A stretch of 7,200 bases of DNA, taken from contig CAJCIF010000183.1 of assembly GCA_903970355.1 (NCBI GenBank), positions 1 to 7,200 on the forward strand, written 5' to 3'. Numbering within the stretch: position 1 is the stretch's first letter; every line of letters begins with the position of its first letter. The DNA comes from Actinomycetota bacterium. Its GTDB lineage: Bacteria > Cyanobacteriota > Vampirovibrionia > Obscuribacterales > Obscuribacteraceae. Under the pieces are notes generated by a model. It saw nothing but the letters and a program-made list of their open reading frames with translations, was not told the DNA's origin and did not search any database. This document shows positions 1-6,182 of this stretch, piece by piece. A program made the position numbers and the translations under genes.

Positions 1-186
1 ATGTTCGTTCGAGCAGTAAGATGCCATGCACTGGGCCTATGGCACACTAAGCACGTGCGAAACTTTGTCCACTTGAGGGCAACAAATTTGTATTCATTGA
101 ATGCGATTGTATATACACAGAGGACACGCGAATAATATCCACGTGTGATCTTCATGCTTCAGGTTGAATGTACTTAAGGTGCAATA

Positions 187-945
187 TTACTGATTCGGCA
201 AATGCTGCAGAAAGGTTTGCAGATCCTTAAAGATTGACGGATCAGTCGGTTGAGCCAACTCTGCTGTTTTGTGTTCCAGCGTGGAATCTTTCAGATCTGT
301 ATCTGGACGACCATCTTGATTAAATACGCGGGTTGAGAGATCTCGCCTGATCGTGGAGCGGTCTACGGGGAAGTAAGTCGAGATATTCTCTTCGTGCACA
401 GTGTCGAGAATTTTGTTTGTAGCTCTGTCGACGTTTATCTTAAGATCTACTCCTCGAAACGTCATGTGATCGGTAGCGCTTTGAATTGGATACCACTCCT
501 GAAGGACTACATAGGCGATCGTTTTATCGGTAGTAACAACGGTGTAGTAGGGGGTATCGTCTCTTTGCCAATATGTGCCATGTTCATCGCGCAACGATCC
601 AAAAGTTCGGGAGTTATAACTTTTATGCGTGCCTTCTCGATTTTTTAGCTCGGCATTGGTCGCGTAATCATAAAAGTATAAGCAAGTGTCCTGCGTTTTT
701 TCCCAGGTGCCAACATACCATTCCGGTACCTGAAAGAAGTTCAGCCGCTGCGGATATAGATTCTTCAAGGCCTGTTCGTCAAAAAGACGTCCCTTACTGA
801 ACTGGTCGTCTACGCTGGGCATGCTTTCGCTGTGTTCAATTTTGCCCTCGAGAGTTTTTGCCTGGAGTGGTGGCACTTTTAAATAGAAGAATGCGAATGC
901 TACCAAAAATGAAAATAGAGTTCTCTGAAGCAGCGGATATTTCAT
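187..945 (-). CDS. Secreted protein of unknown function (252 aa)
   Basis: I do not recognise a family. The N-terminus looks like a Sec signal peptide: basic residues (K2, R8), a hydrophobic stretch at about residues 9-22, then PPLQA with probable cleavage after A29. The mature part is rich in aromatic and polar residues. It has a VPEWYVGTW segment at 73-81 that recalls the first strand of lipocalin-like or calycin barrels (W-x-G-x-W type), but this is only a resemblance. One cysteine (C88) remains after cleavage, and no catalytic motif is visible. The ATG at 945-943 overlaps the TGA of the upstream acetyltransferase gene as ATGA, and no clear Shine-Dalgarno site precedes it. Translation is therefore probably coupled to the upstream gene. 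I am confident that it is a real exported protein, but its role is unknown. Confidence 0.75.
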   Translation of the reverse strand: MKYPLLQRTLFSFLVAFAFFYLKVPPLQAKTLEGKIEHSESMPSVDDQFSKGRLFDEQALKNLYPQRLNFFQVPEWYVGTWEKTQDTCLYFYDYATNAELKNREGTHKSYNSRTFGSLRDEHGTYWQRDDTPYYTVVTTDKTIAYVVLQEWYPIQSATDHMTFRGVDLKINVDRATNKILDTVHEENISTYFPVDRSTIRRDLSTRVFNQDGRPDTDLKDSTLEHKTAELAQPTDPSIFKDLQTFLQHLPNQ

Positions 946-1562
946 AGTACCAGAGCACTAAATCCGGTGTCATGAACATATTCTGTCTCTTCGAATTCTT
1001 GCAACCGTAACCATTCGTATTTGCGTAATTCGAAAAATTGTGCGTCGGTTGTACCGAACTCTCGCACTCTGTATTTAGGCAAGACTTTTGTGAATAGCAT
1101 GTTGTTCTTCTCAAGCACAAGGCGAGAAGCGGCATTGTCGCTGTCGCAATTAGCAACGAGATTTTCAAGATTCAATTTTTCGAATGCGAATTCGAGCATT
1201 CCCTTCACTGCTTCTGTTGCGTAACCAGAATTCCAGTAAGAAGGGAAGAGGAAAAATCCAAAAGTTGCTGTTTCCGGTTCTTGCGATTTGCAGTCCAACC
1301 AGATGGAACCTATAAATGCTTTTGTAGATCTCAGCTCGATAGCAAATTTAAAACTCTTGCGGTTTTCTTCTGCGGCTGCATTCTTTGCAGTTGCTATGTA
1401 TGTTTTCGCTCCGAATTCCGTGTTTAAGCCGCCGAAATCGAGATGTTTGTTAATGCGAGGATCATTTGCACAGGTAGTGATGAACTCCCAGTCTTCCATG
1501 ACAAGCTCGCGCACCCGCAGTCTGTGGGTGCTATAGCCGCCCGTCAACGTTTTATTGGACAT
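942..1562 (-). CDS. GNAT-family N-acetyltransferase, RimJ/RimL type
   Basis: The 206-aa product has the layout of the RimJ/RimL-like acetyltransferases, which move an acetyl group from acetyl-CoA to an N-terminal or side-chain amine. THRLRVREL (12-20) followed by EDW is the usual first strand and helix. FIGSIWLD (83-90) is a central strand. FGFFLFPSYWNSGYATEAV (101-119) is the acetyl-CoA binding motif, with NSGYATEA as its pyrophosphate-binding turn. DSDNAASRLVLEKNNM (140-155) is the typical Asn-containing helix before the last strands. The substrate cannot be told from the sequence; ribosomal protein, antibiotic and small-molecule acceptors all occur in this group. The ATG at 1562 is preceded by GGGGAG (plus-strand positions 1571-1576), 8 nt away, which supports this start. 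The gene overlaps the secreted-protein gene by 4 nt, so the two form an operon. Confidence 0.9.
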   Translation of the reverse strand: MSNKTLTGGYSTHRLRVRELVMEDWEFITTCANDPRINKHLDFGGLNTEFGAKTYIATAKNAAAEENRKSFKFAIELRSTKAFIGSIWLDCKSQEPETATFGFFLFPSYWNSGYATEAVKGMLEFAFEKLNLENLVANCDSDNAASRLVLEKNNMLFTKVLPKYRVREFGTTDAQFFELRKYEWLRLQEFEETEYVHDTGFSALVL

Positions 1563-1570
1563 CTTTACTA

Positions 1571-1576
1571 CTCCCC
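1571..1576 (-). promoter_or_regulatory. Ribosome binding site of the GNAT gene
   Basis: The minus strand reads GGGGAG, 8 nt upstream of the ATG at 1562-1560. It is one of the few strong Shine-Dalgarno sites in the window and fixes the start of the acetyltransferase gene. Confidence 0.7.
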
Positions 1577-1595
1577 GAGGCCTGCTTCAATCGGC

Positions 1596-1624
1596 ATTCT
1601 AGCCTGCAACGAACATCCATAAGA
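1596..1624 (-). promoter_or_regulatory. Possible sigma70-type promoter for the GNAT/secreted-protein unit
   Basis: The minus strand has TAGAAT at 1601-1596 as a good -10 box, about 33 bp from the start codon. At a 17-bp spacing the -35 position (1624-1619) reads TCTTAT, a weak match. The position fits, but the call rests mainly on the -10 hexamer. Confidence 0.3.
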
Positions 1625-1688
1625 TTTCCTTAGTGACATTTCAAGATAAGGGGAAGGTTAAGCCCGCGCCCTTTTCCCTGCACAAAGC

Positions 1689-1717
1689 TTCAATAGGGCG
1701 GTCCCTTCTTTTATAAT
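1689..1717 (+). promoter_or_regulatory. Probable promoter of the tRNA-Thr gene
   Basis: A perfect TATAAT lies at 1712-1717, with TTCAAT at 1689-1694 exactly 17 bp upstream as a partial -35 box. The predicted transcription start is about 10 bp before the mature tRNA 5' end at 1736, the usual arrangement for a tRNA gene. Confidence 0.6.
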
Positions 1718-1735
1718 GTAGTCCTGAGCCATTAT

Positions 1736-1808
<73 letters not shown>

Positions 1809-1897
1809 TGGTTTTCAGACATTTGATAATCTTGCGGTGCCCCTTTTGTGCCCCCTTCACGGGAAAACTGGGGAAACATGCTGTCGTCGTTTTTTCG

Positions 1898-1946
1898 TCA
1901 GATTCCCAATCTGTAGGTCCAGAGTTCGAGACTCTCGTCCGCTCCA
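1898..1946 (+). pseudogene. 3' fragment of a tRNA-Gly (CCC) gene, possible attachment-site remnant
   Basis: From 1898 the sequence matches the 3' half of a tRNA. There is an anticodon arm TCAGA-TTCCCAA-TCTGT whose loop gives anticodon CCC (Gly), a 5-nt variable region, a T arm built on AGAG-TTCGAGA-CTCT, and an end GTCCGCTCCA that resembles the 3' end of many tRNA-Gly genes, including an encoded CCA. The D arm and 5' acceptor strand are absent upstream. Between the T arm and the CCA it is one base short of a normal tRNA, and pairs 27-43 and 49-65 are mismatched. It is therefore not functional. Tyrosine recombinases commonly use the segment from the anticodon stem to the 3' end of tRNA genes as an attachment site, so this looks like a distal att copy or the scar of a deleted or mobilised element. 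Confidence 0.6.
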
Positions 1947-2000
1947 ATTTTAAAAACGCAAATCGAACTGGTACCACTGTGGTAGCACTCAAGAGCGAAA

Positions 2001-2039
2001 CGTTGATCTACATTCGGGAAGCTCGACAAAAGATCAACG
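2001..2039. repeat. 9-bp perfect inverted repeat with a 21-nt spacer
   Basis: CGTTGATCT at 2001-2009 is the exact reverse complement of AGATCAACG at 2031-2039. The spacer is too long, and the following T-run (from about 2049) too distant, for a standard intrinsic terminator. It could be a protein-binding or recombination site, or chance. Confidence 0.35.
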
Positions 2040-2205
2040 AGTCTTGAATTTTTGGATTTCCAGATCTCAACCTTTCCCGCTTGAATGCGATTTTGCACAG
2101 CGTTTGTCGTGTCAATGCCTCGCGCAGCGACCCGCCAGGGCTTGGTCATTGATGCGAGCTTGCAGTGCGATAATATTTCTAGCGGGGAAGCCCAATATTT
2201 CCCGA

Positions 2206-2233
2206 TTGTGTCGAAGGAGTGACCTGGTATTGT
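2206..2233 (+). promoter_or_regulatory. Possible promoter of the three-paralog/MNIO operon
   Basis: TTGTGT at 2206-2211 and TATTGT at 2228-2233 are 16 bp apart. A TGG precedes the -10 box, which is the extended -10 form (TGn). The start codon is about 57 bp downstream. It is the best sigma70-like match in this gap, but neither box is perfect. Confidence 0.3.
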
Positions 2234-2289
2234 AACTTTAGAGGTTCAGAAAATTCGGACCACCAAATACCAGTAATTCGGAATGTATT

Positions 2290-3267
2290 ATGCCAACTAG
2301 AAAATCAACGAAAAGGAAGGCTTTACTAGCGATTGTTTTTGCAGGAGGAATGCTTAATTCGCCGCTACCTGCGTTATCCGAAAACAAAGTTGAATCGACG
2401 AACTCTGTGATACAGGGCATTGATAATAATGCACAAATTGAGCCAGAAGTTAAAGCATATTTTTTACTCAAACTCGCAAGTAATATGCTCGATGGCAGTG
2501 ACTGGCATACGGTGGAAGCGCAATATCGATCCTTTGCGAATGCACCAAGCAAAATAAGAAGTTGGGAAAGTCTTTTAGTTTATTGGTCTGATTATGTTGC
2601 CGGGCACAAAGCAGAGCCAATGGACGCACATCTGTTAAGTGATGAGAACCGGGCGCTCACCAACACAGCAATAAAGATAGCATTGGTTCAGCTCGACAAA
2701 AGTTCTAATAAGTTCGCTAGGCTAAACCTATATTTCATAGCTGCGGATCTGTTTCAAAAAATGGGAAATGCTGATGGAGTCCGGAAATGTAATAAAGTTC
2801 TGGATGCGGCTTTCAAATCAGTTGAAGAGAAAAATTCACCCGTTGACGAAGAAGCAATAAGAGCAGCCTCATCAATCTTGAATTCGATGGCTTATGGCTT
2901 TGTACCTATTCGGATACCCGAAGGAAACTTAGGACTACATCGAAAAGGAATACAATCGGTACAAGAAATACTTTCCTTTCCGGAAAAGGACTTCGAAGAG
3001 AGCGAAAAACTGAAATTAAGAGCCGCCACAATGCTGGACAGACTTTCTCCGAAGAATCATTTGAGAAGAATGGCACATCGGGATTTAACGCTTTGGTACA
3101 TGCAATTAGGCAAAACAGCGATGGCTGATAGAGAAAAGCAAATTCTATTTGAATTAGTTGGTTCGAATGATGACAGGCTTCTTTATCCGCAATCAGTTGG
3201 TTGTGGTCACTTCACGTGGTGGCAAACAGACAAGCGTATCATTGCTGCGGGATGTGGTATGGGCTAG
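2290..3267 (+). CDS. Exported TPR-like protein with C-terminal CGMG tail, paralog 1 (putative MNIO substrate)
   Basis: The 325-aa product is the first of three tandem paralogs. It has a Sec signal peptide: basic residues K5-K10, hydrophobic ALLAIVFAGGML, then LPALS with probable cleavage after S30. The body is predicted helical, with TPR-like segments at about 143-177 and 237-290; the second contains the conserved AHRDL-LWYM-LGK block. The last 21 residues form a tail starting at C305-G, with WW at 310-311 and C322-GMG as the very end. C305 and C322 are its only cysteines also present in both sister proteins; C167 is not. The ATG at 2290 has a weak GGAA 6 nt upstream. A glycine-flanked cysteine tail beside an MNIO enzyme gene suggests the tail is modified, which is inference. 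Alternatively the protein is simply a periplasmic TPR protein. Confidence 0.85.
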   Translation: MPTRKSTKRKALLAIVFAGGMLNSPLPALSENKVESTNSVIQGIDNNAQIEPEVKAYFLLKLASNMLDGSDWHTVEAQYRSFANAPSKIRSWESLLVYWSDYVAGHKAEPMDAHLLSDENRALTNTAIKIALVQLDKSSNKFARLNLYFIAADLFQKMGNADGVRKCNKVLDAAFKSVEEKNSPVDEEAIRAASSILNSMAYGFVPIRIPEGNLGLHRKGIQSVQEILSFPEKDFEESEKLKLRAATMLDRLSPKNHLRRMAHRDLTLWYMQLGKTAMADREKQILFELVGSNDDRLLYPQSVGCGHFTWWQTDKRIIAAGCGMG

Positions 3268-3269
3268 AT

Positions 3270-3281
3270 TGCATTAATGCA
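3270..3281. promoter_or_regulatory. Perfect 12-bp palindrome between paralogs 1 and 2
   Basis: TGCATTAATGCA begins 3 nt after the stop codon of paralog 1, in the only sizeable gap inside the operon (38 nt). It could be an operator or a small RNA hairpin that tunes expression of the downstream genes. No T-run follows it, so it is not a terminator. A short AT-rich palindrome can also arise by chance. Confidence 0.25.
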
Positions 3282-3305
3282 GTATGAAACTGGTTCGTAA
3301 ATGTG

Positions 3306-4307
3306 ATGCTAATTAGAAAACCAATGAATAGAAAGGCTTTATTAGCGATTGCTTTTGCAGGAAGCGTGCTAAATTCGCAGTTGCCTGCGTTATCTGAAAA
3401 CGATGTCGAATCAACGGATTCGGTGATACAGAGAATAGATAATAATGCGCTGATGAAGCCAGAAATCCGAGCATATTGGTTGATGAGACTTGCAAGTGCT
3501 TATCTTGAACGTGGCGATAAAACTAAAGCCGAGGCGCAATACCAGTTCGTTACGAAAGGACCACAAACTATGTGGAAATGGGAAGCCGGTTTGGCTCTTT
3601 GGGCTAACCAGACTTCCTTACGTTCCTCCAATCCCAAGAACAATAACAAGAATGACGGAATAGGGGATTCACATCCGGTAGACGATGAAAGCTCAGTTCT
3701 TGCAAATACGGCAATAAAGAAGGCTTTGACTCAGCTGGAAAAGACTTCTAATCAGTTTGCGAAGTTAAACCTTTATTTCATAGCTTCGCGATTGTTTGAA
3801 AAGATGGGAAATGCTGGTGAAGTGCGAAGATGCAATGAAGTTTTGGAAGGAGCTTTTAAATCTTGCGAAGGAAGTTCGCCGGTTGATGAGCAAGAAGTTA
3901 AGGCAGCTTATTCGGTTTTGGATTCAATGAGTTATGGTTTGATCCCTGTTCAAATACCGAACCTAAACCCAGCAGAAAACCTATTCGAGGCGGCGCAATT
4001 AAAAGCAGTACCTCCTTTTACAGATAAGGACTTCGAGGAAAGCGAAAGGATAAAATTGAGAGCTGAGAAGATAGCGGATCGCCTTGCTGCAACGAATGAC
4101 CTGAGAAGAAAGGCGCACCGAGATTTGGCACTTTGGTACATGAGACTTGGTAAAACAGCTAAGTCGGAGCAAGAAAAACAGATTCTATTTGGGTTAGTTG
4201 GCATACAGGATGATCATATTCTTTATGCAATACAAGGTGCGTGCGGCCATCTTATTTGGTGGACAACCGAAAATAAAGAACGTGGTTTGGCATGTGGAAT
4301 GGGCTAG
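3306..4307 (+). CDS. Exported TPR-like protein with C-terminal CGMG tail, paralog 2 (putative MNIO substrate)
   Basis: From the ATG at 3306 the product is 333 aa and aligns residue for residue with the start of paralog 1 (MLIRKPMNRK against MPTRKSTKRK), so I prefer it to the GTG at 3303. An internal ATG at 3324 corresponds to the start of paralog 3 and is also possible; all three retain the signal peptide, with probable cleavage after LPALS. No strong ribosome binding site is present for any of them. The body carries the same helical segments. A charged, Asn/Lys-rich insert (NPKNNNKND) lies in the first variable loop. The tail has C313-G, WW and C330-GMG at the end, the same C-x16-C spacing as its sisters. 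Other cysteines, in RRCNEV and SCEGSS, are each shared with only one sister. The TAG stop lies 3 nt before the next gene, in the same frame. Confidence 0.83.
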   Translation: MLIRKPMNRKALLAIAFAGSVLNSQLPALSENDVESTDSVIQRIDNNALMKPEIRAYWLMRLASAYLERGDKTKAEAQYQFVTKGPQTMWKWEAGLALWANQTSLRSSNPKNNNKNDGIGDSHPVDDESSVLANTAIKKALTQLEKTSNQFAKLNLYFIASRLFEKMGNAGEVRRCNEVLEGAFKSCEGSSPVDEQEVKAAYSVLDSMSYGLIPVQIPNLNPAENLFEAAQLKAVPPFTDKDFEESERIKLRAEKIADRLAATNDLRRKAHRDLALWYMRLGKTAKSEQEKQILFGLVGIQDDHILYAIQGACGHLIWWTTENKERGLACGMG

Positions 4308-4310
4308 ATC

Positions 4311-5294
4311 GTGAATAGAAGAGCTTTATTGGCGATTGCTTTTGCTGGAAGCATGCTTAATTCGCAATTGCCTGCCTTATCCGAAAATAAAATCCCGTCA
4401 ACGGACTCGGTAATACAAGGAATTGAGAATAATACAAGAATTACCCCAGAGCTCCGAGCATTTTATTTGCTGGCGCTTGCAGGCACATATCTCGATGGGG
4501 ACAATAGGACTGTGGTGGAAAAATTGTTCCGTGACTATGCGAGCGAACGAGGTAGTATGCAGTTAACGGAAAAAATGATCGTTTCCTGGACTGACAGGGT
4601 TTCTTTACGCGACTGGAATCAGGGAACCAACGCAAAAAAGAACGCAACTGAATTTTTATATCCGATAGCAGATGAAAACTCAGTTCTTGCAGAGTTAGCA
4701 ATTCAGAAAGCATTGATTCAAGTTGACAAAATTCCTGATAGATACGTAAAGCTGAACCTGCACTACATAGCTTCGCGACTATTTCAAAAATTGGGCGTGA
4801 TAAATCAAGCGCAGAAATACAACAATATTTTGGAAGATTCTTTTAAATCCTGTGAGGGTGGATCACCCGTTAATGAGGAAGAAATAAGAACAGCCTCATC
4901 AATTTTGAATTCCATGGCCAATGGCTTATTGCCTTTCCCGATTCCTGACCAAATGCCTATGCCAATAGACAACCCATGGCTGCGACAAAAAATAGGATCA
5001 TCTTTTACAGAAACGGACTTCAAAGAAAGCGAAAAGCTCAGATTAAGAGCCGTCAAGATGGCTGATCGACTTCCCACAACGAACCATGTAAGAAGAAAAG
5101 CGCACCGAGATTTAGCGGTTTGGTACATGCAACTTGGCAAAGTTGCAATGGGTGAGAAAGAAAAACAGATTCTATTTGAATTGGTGGGCTGCAATGATGA
5201 CAGTATTCTTTATCCACAATCTGTTGGGTGCGGTACTCTTGTTTGGTGGAAAGTGGAAAAGCAGACTGGTAGCGAATTATGCGGCATGGGCTAA
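4311..5294 (+). CDS. Exported TPR-like protein with C-terminal CGMG tail, paralog 3 (putative MNIO substrate)
   Basis: The 327-aa product starts at a GTG (4311-4313). GTG-AAT-AGA aligns with ATG-AAT-AGA at 3324 in paralog 2. The next usable ATG (4353) would remove the signal peptide, so GTG is the best start. The signal peptide keeps NRRALLAIAFAGSML and LPALS. The helical body is conserved, including KAHRDLAVWYMQLGK and EKQILFELVG. The tail has C307-G, WW and C324-GMG at the end; the RKCN cysteine of the sisters is a tyrosine here (QKYN), so only the tail cysteines are universal. The gene begins 3 nt after the paralog 2 stop and ends 6 nt before the MNIO start, so translation along this stretch is probably coupled. 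Its position directly before the enzyme gene is where MNIO precursors are usually found. Confidence 0.83.
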   Translation: MNRRALLAIAFAGSMLNSQLPALSENKIPSTDSVIQGIENNTRITPELRAFYLLALAGTYLDGDNRTVVEKLFRDYASERGSMQLTEKMIVSWTDRVSLRDWNQGTNAKKNATEFLYPIADENSVLAELAIQKALIQVDKIPDRYVKLNLHYIASRLFQKLGVINQAQKYNNILEDSFKSCEGGSPVNEEEIRTASSILNSMANGLLPFPIPDQMPMPIDNPWLRQKIGSSFTETDFKESEKLRLRAVKMADRLPTTNHVRRKAHRDLAVWYMQLGKVAMGEKEKQILFELVGCNDDSILYPQSVGCGTLVWWKVEKQTGSELCGMG

Positions 5295-5300
5295 TTTCGC

Positions 5301-6182
5301 ATGAATCAGCTTAGACCAAAGCTTGGACTCTCCCTCATGCCGACTGATGACTTCCATCAGGCTTCGGCACAGCTTTTCGAAGAGAAGTTGGTTCAAGCAA
5401 TAGAATGGAGTTTTGATTTTCCATGGAATGGCGTGACTGTCGAGCCATGGTGCCAAGAAATTGTCGATCGCTTTAGTATCTCAAATGCGTTAACTGGACA
5501 TGGCGTTAATCTCTCTCCGCTGTCAGCGCGATTTTCGAAAAGACAAGAATCATGGCTAGATCACGCACGAGAAGAGTTCAAAGCTCGAAAGTATGTACAT
5601 GCATCCGAACATTTTGGTTTTTCCGAAGCGGGACCAATTGCATATGGTGCACCGATAACGGTACCAATGAATTCTGAATCTCTCCGGACAGGGAAGGAAA
5701 TGCTGAAGCGTTATGCGAATGCAACACAGTGCCCCGTAGGGCTGGAGAATCTAGCATTTGCATTTGGAATTGAAGACGTAAAACGGCAAGGTGATTTCCT
5801 CGATCAGTTGATTTCTGAGGTTGATGGTTTTCTTCTGTTAGACTTGCACAACATCTACTGCCAACTCGAGAATTTTGGTGTTCCAGAACTTGAACTGTTG
5901 AACTCATATCCATTGTCAAAAGTCTACGAAATACATATATCTGGTGGGTCATGGACCCCATCGGTATCAGGAAAGCGAATTGCTGTGAGGCGAGACACGC
6001 ATGATGATTCCGTGCCGCAAGAAGTTTTCAATCTAGCGACATTGGCATTGAAGCTTTGTCCAAATATTGAATATGTGATTTTAGAAAGGTTGGGAAATAC
6101 CATGATGGATCCAGAATCGCAACAGGAATTTCGAGACGACTTCGAAACTATGCAACAGATCTTGGAGTTTTACTATGCCTGA
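5301..6182 (+). CDS. DUF692 / MNIO-family enzyme (multinuclear non-heme iron-dependent oxidative enzyme)
   Basis: The 293-aa length and the motif order match DUF692, a TIM-barrel family related to MbnB, TglH, ChrH and BufB. These bind two or three iron ions and oxidatively rearrange cysteine residues, or act near the C-terminus, in ribosomal precursors. Visible motifs, with residues that correspond to the family's metal-binding positions, are TGHGVNLS (H67), ASEHFGFS (E103, H104), VGLENLAF (E149), LLLDLHNIYC (D181, H183, N184), YEIHISGG (E210, H212), RRDTHDDSVP (D232, H234) and VILERLGN (E262). The usual DVNN motif reads DLHN here. It should act in the cytoplasm, before its substrates are exported. 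It starts 6 nt after paralog 3 and overlaps the next gene by 8 nt. No strong ribosome binding site precedes it, in keeping with coupling. The family call is secure. The reaction and the choice of the CGMG tails as substrate are inferred. Confidence 0.9.
   Translation: MNQLRPKLGLSLMPTDDFHQASAQLFEEKLVQAIEWSFDFPWNGVTVEPWCQEIVDRFSISNALTGHGVNLSPLSARFSKRQESWLDHAREEFKARKYVHASEHFGFSEAGPIAYGAPITVPMNSESLRTGKEMLKRYANATQCPVGLENLAFAFGIEDVKRQGDFLDQLISEVDGFLLLDLHNIYCQLENFGVPELELLNSYPLSKVYEIHISGGSWTPSVSGKRIAVRRDTHDDSVPQEVFNLATLALKLCPNIEYVILERLGNTMMDPESQQEFRDDFETMQQILEFYYA
6164..6167 (+). promoter_or_regulatory. Ribosome binding site of the small partner gene
   Basis: GGAG inside the end of the MNIO gene lies 7 nt before the ATG at 6175. 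It supports that start and efficient coupled translation of the two proteins. Confidence 0.6.

Larger units (their letters stand above)
1947..2289. other. Non-coding stretch between the tRNA-Gly remnant and the MNIO operon
   Basis: I find no convincing gene in these 343 bases. The open frames running across it have no recognisable product, no ribosome binding site, and either read antisense through the tRNA remnants or overlap one another. The stretch holds an odd palindrome (TACCACTGTGGTA, 1972-1984), a 9-bp inverted repeat (2001-2039) and, at its right end, a possible promoter for the operon. It may contain decayed mobile-element DNA, given the tRNA-Gly scar beside it. Confidence 0.5.
2290..5294 (+). 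repeat. Tandem triplication of a gene unit of about 1 kb
   Basis: Three consecutive genes encode proteins that align end to end, with near-identical signal peptides, a shared helical core and the same 21-residue tail. Divergence is concentrated in two loops (about residues 100-120 and 210-232 of paralog 1), where lengths also differ. Copies 2 and 3 are closest at the N-terminus: both have AIAFAGS and NSQLPALSEN, where copy 1 has AIVFAGG and NSPLPALSEN. This points to old tandem gene duplication with selection on the ends of the protein. Confidence 0.85.

Noticed and set aside
22..44. Hairpin TGCCAT/ATGGCA near the left edge
   Set aside because: A 6-bp stem with an 11-nt loop and no T-run is within chance expectation, and it is not placed as a terminator of the minus-strand gene.
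1837..1857. Direct repeat GTGCCCCTTTT / GTGCCCCCTT after the tRNA-Thr gene
   Set aside because: Two short C-rich units are not enough to call an attachment site or array, and no third copy was seen.
1851..1895. Possible intrinsic terminator of the tRNA-Thr gene (CCCC/GGGG pairing and a T6 run)
   Set aside because: The weak stem and the T-run are separated by about 14 nt, so it does not form a standard terminator.
1898..2149. Minus-strand open frame of 83 aa in the gap before the operon
   Set aside because: There is no recognisable motif, it overlaps another frame, and it ends within the tRNA-Gly remnant. Kept as non-coding.
4805..5194. Long minus-strand open frame (129 aa) inside paralog 3, with a similar one in paralog 2 (3950-4204)
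   Set aside because: Both are antisense shadows of the same conserved coding region, and they resemble each other only because the sense genes are paralogs.
2290..5294. CRISPR-like or short tandem repeat explanation for the repeated 1-kb region
   Set aside because: The repeats are whole coding units that diverge at third codon positions and in loops. There are no short regularly spaced repeats.
5578..5961. Minus-strand open frame of 127 aa inside the MNIO gene
   Set aside because: It lies wholly antisense to a gene with clear family motifs, so it is a shadow.
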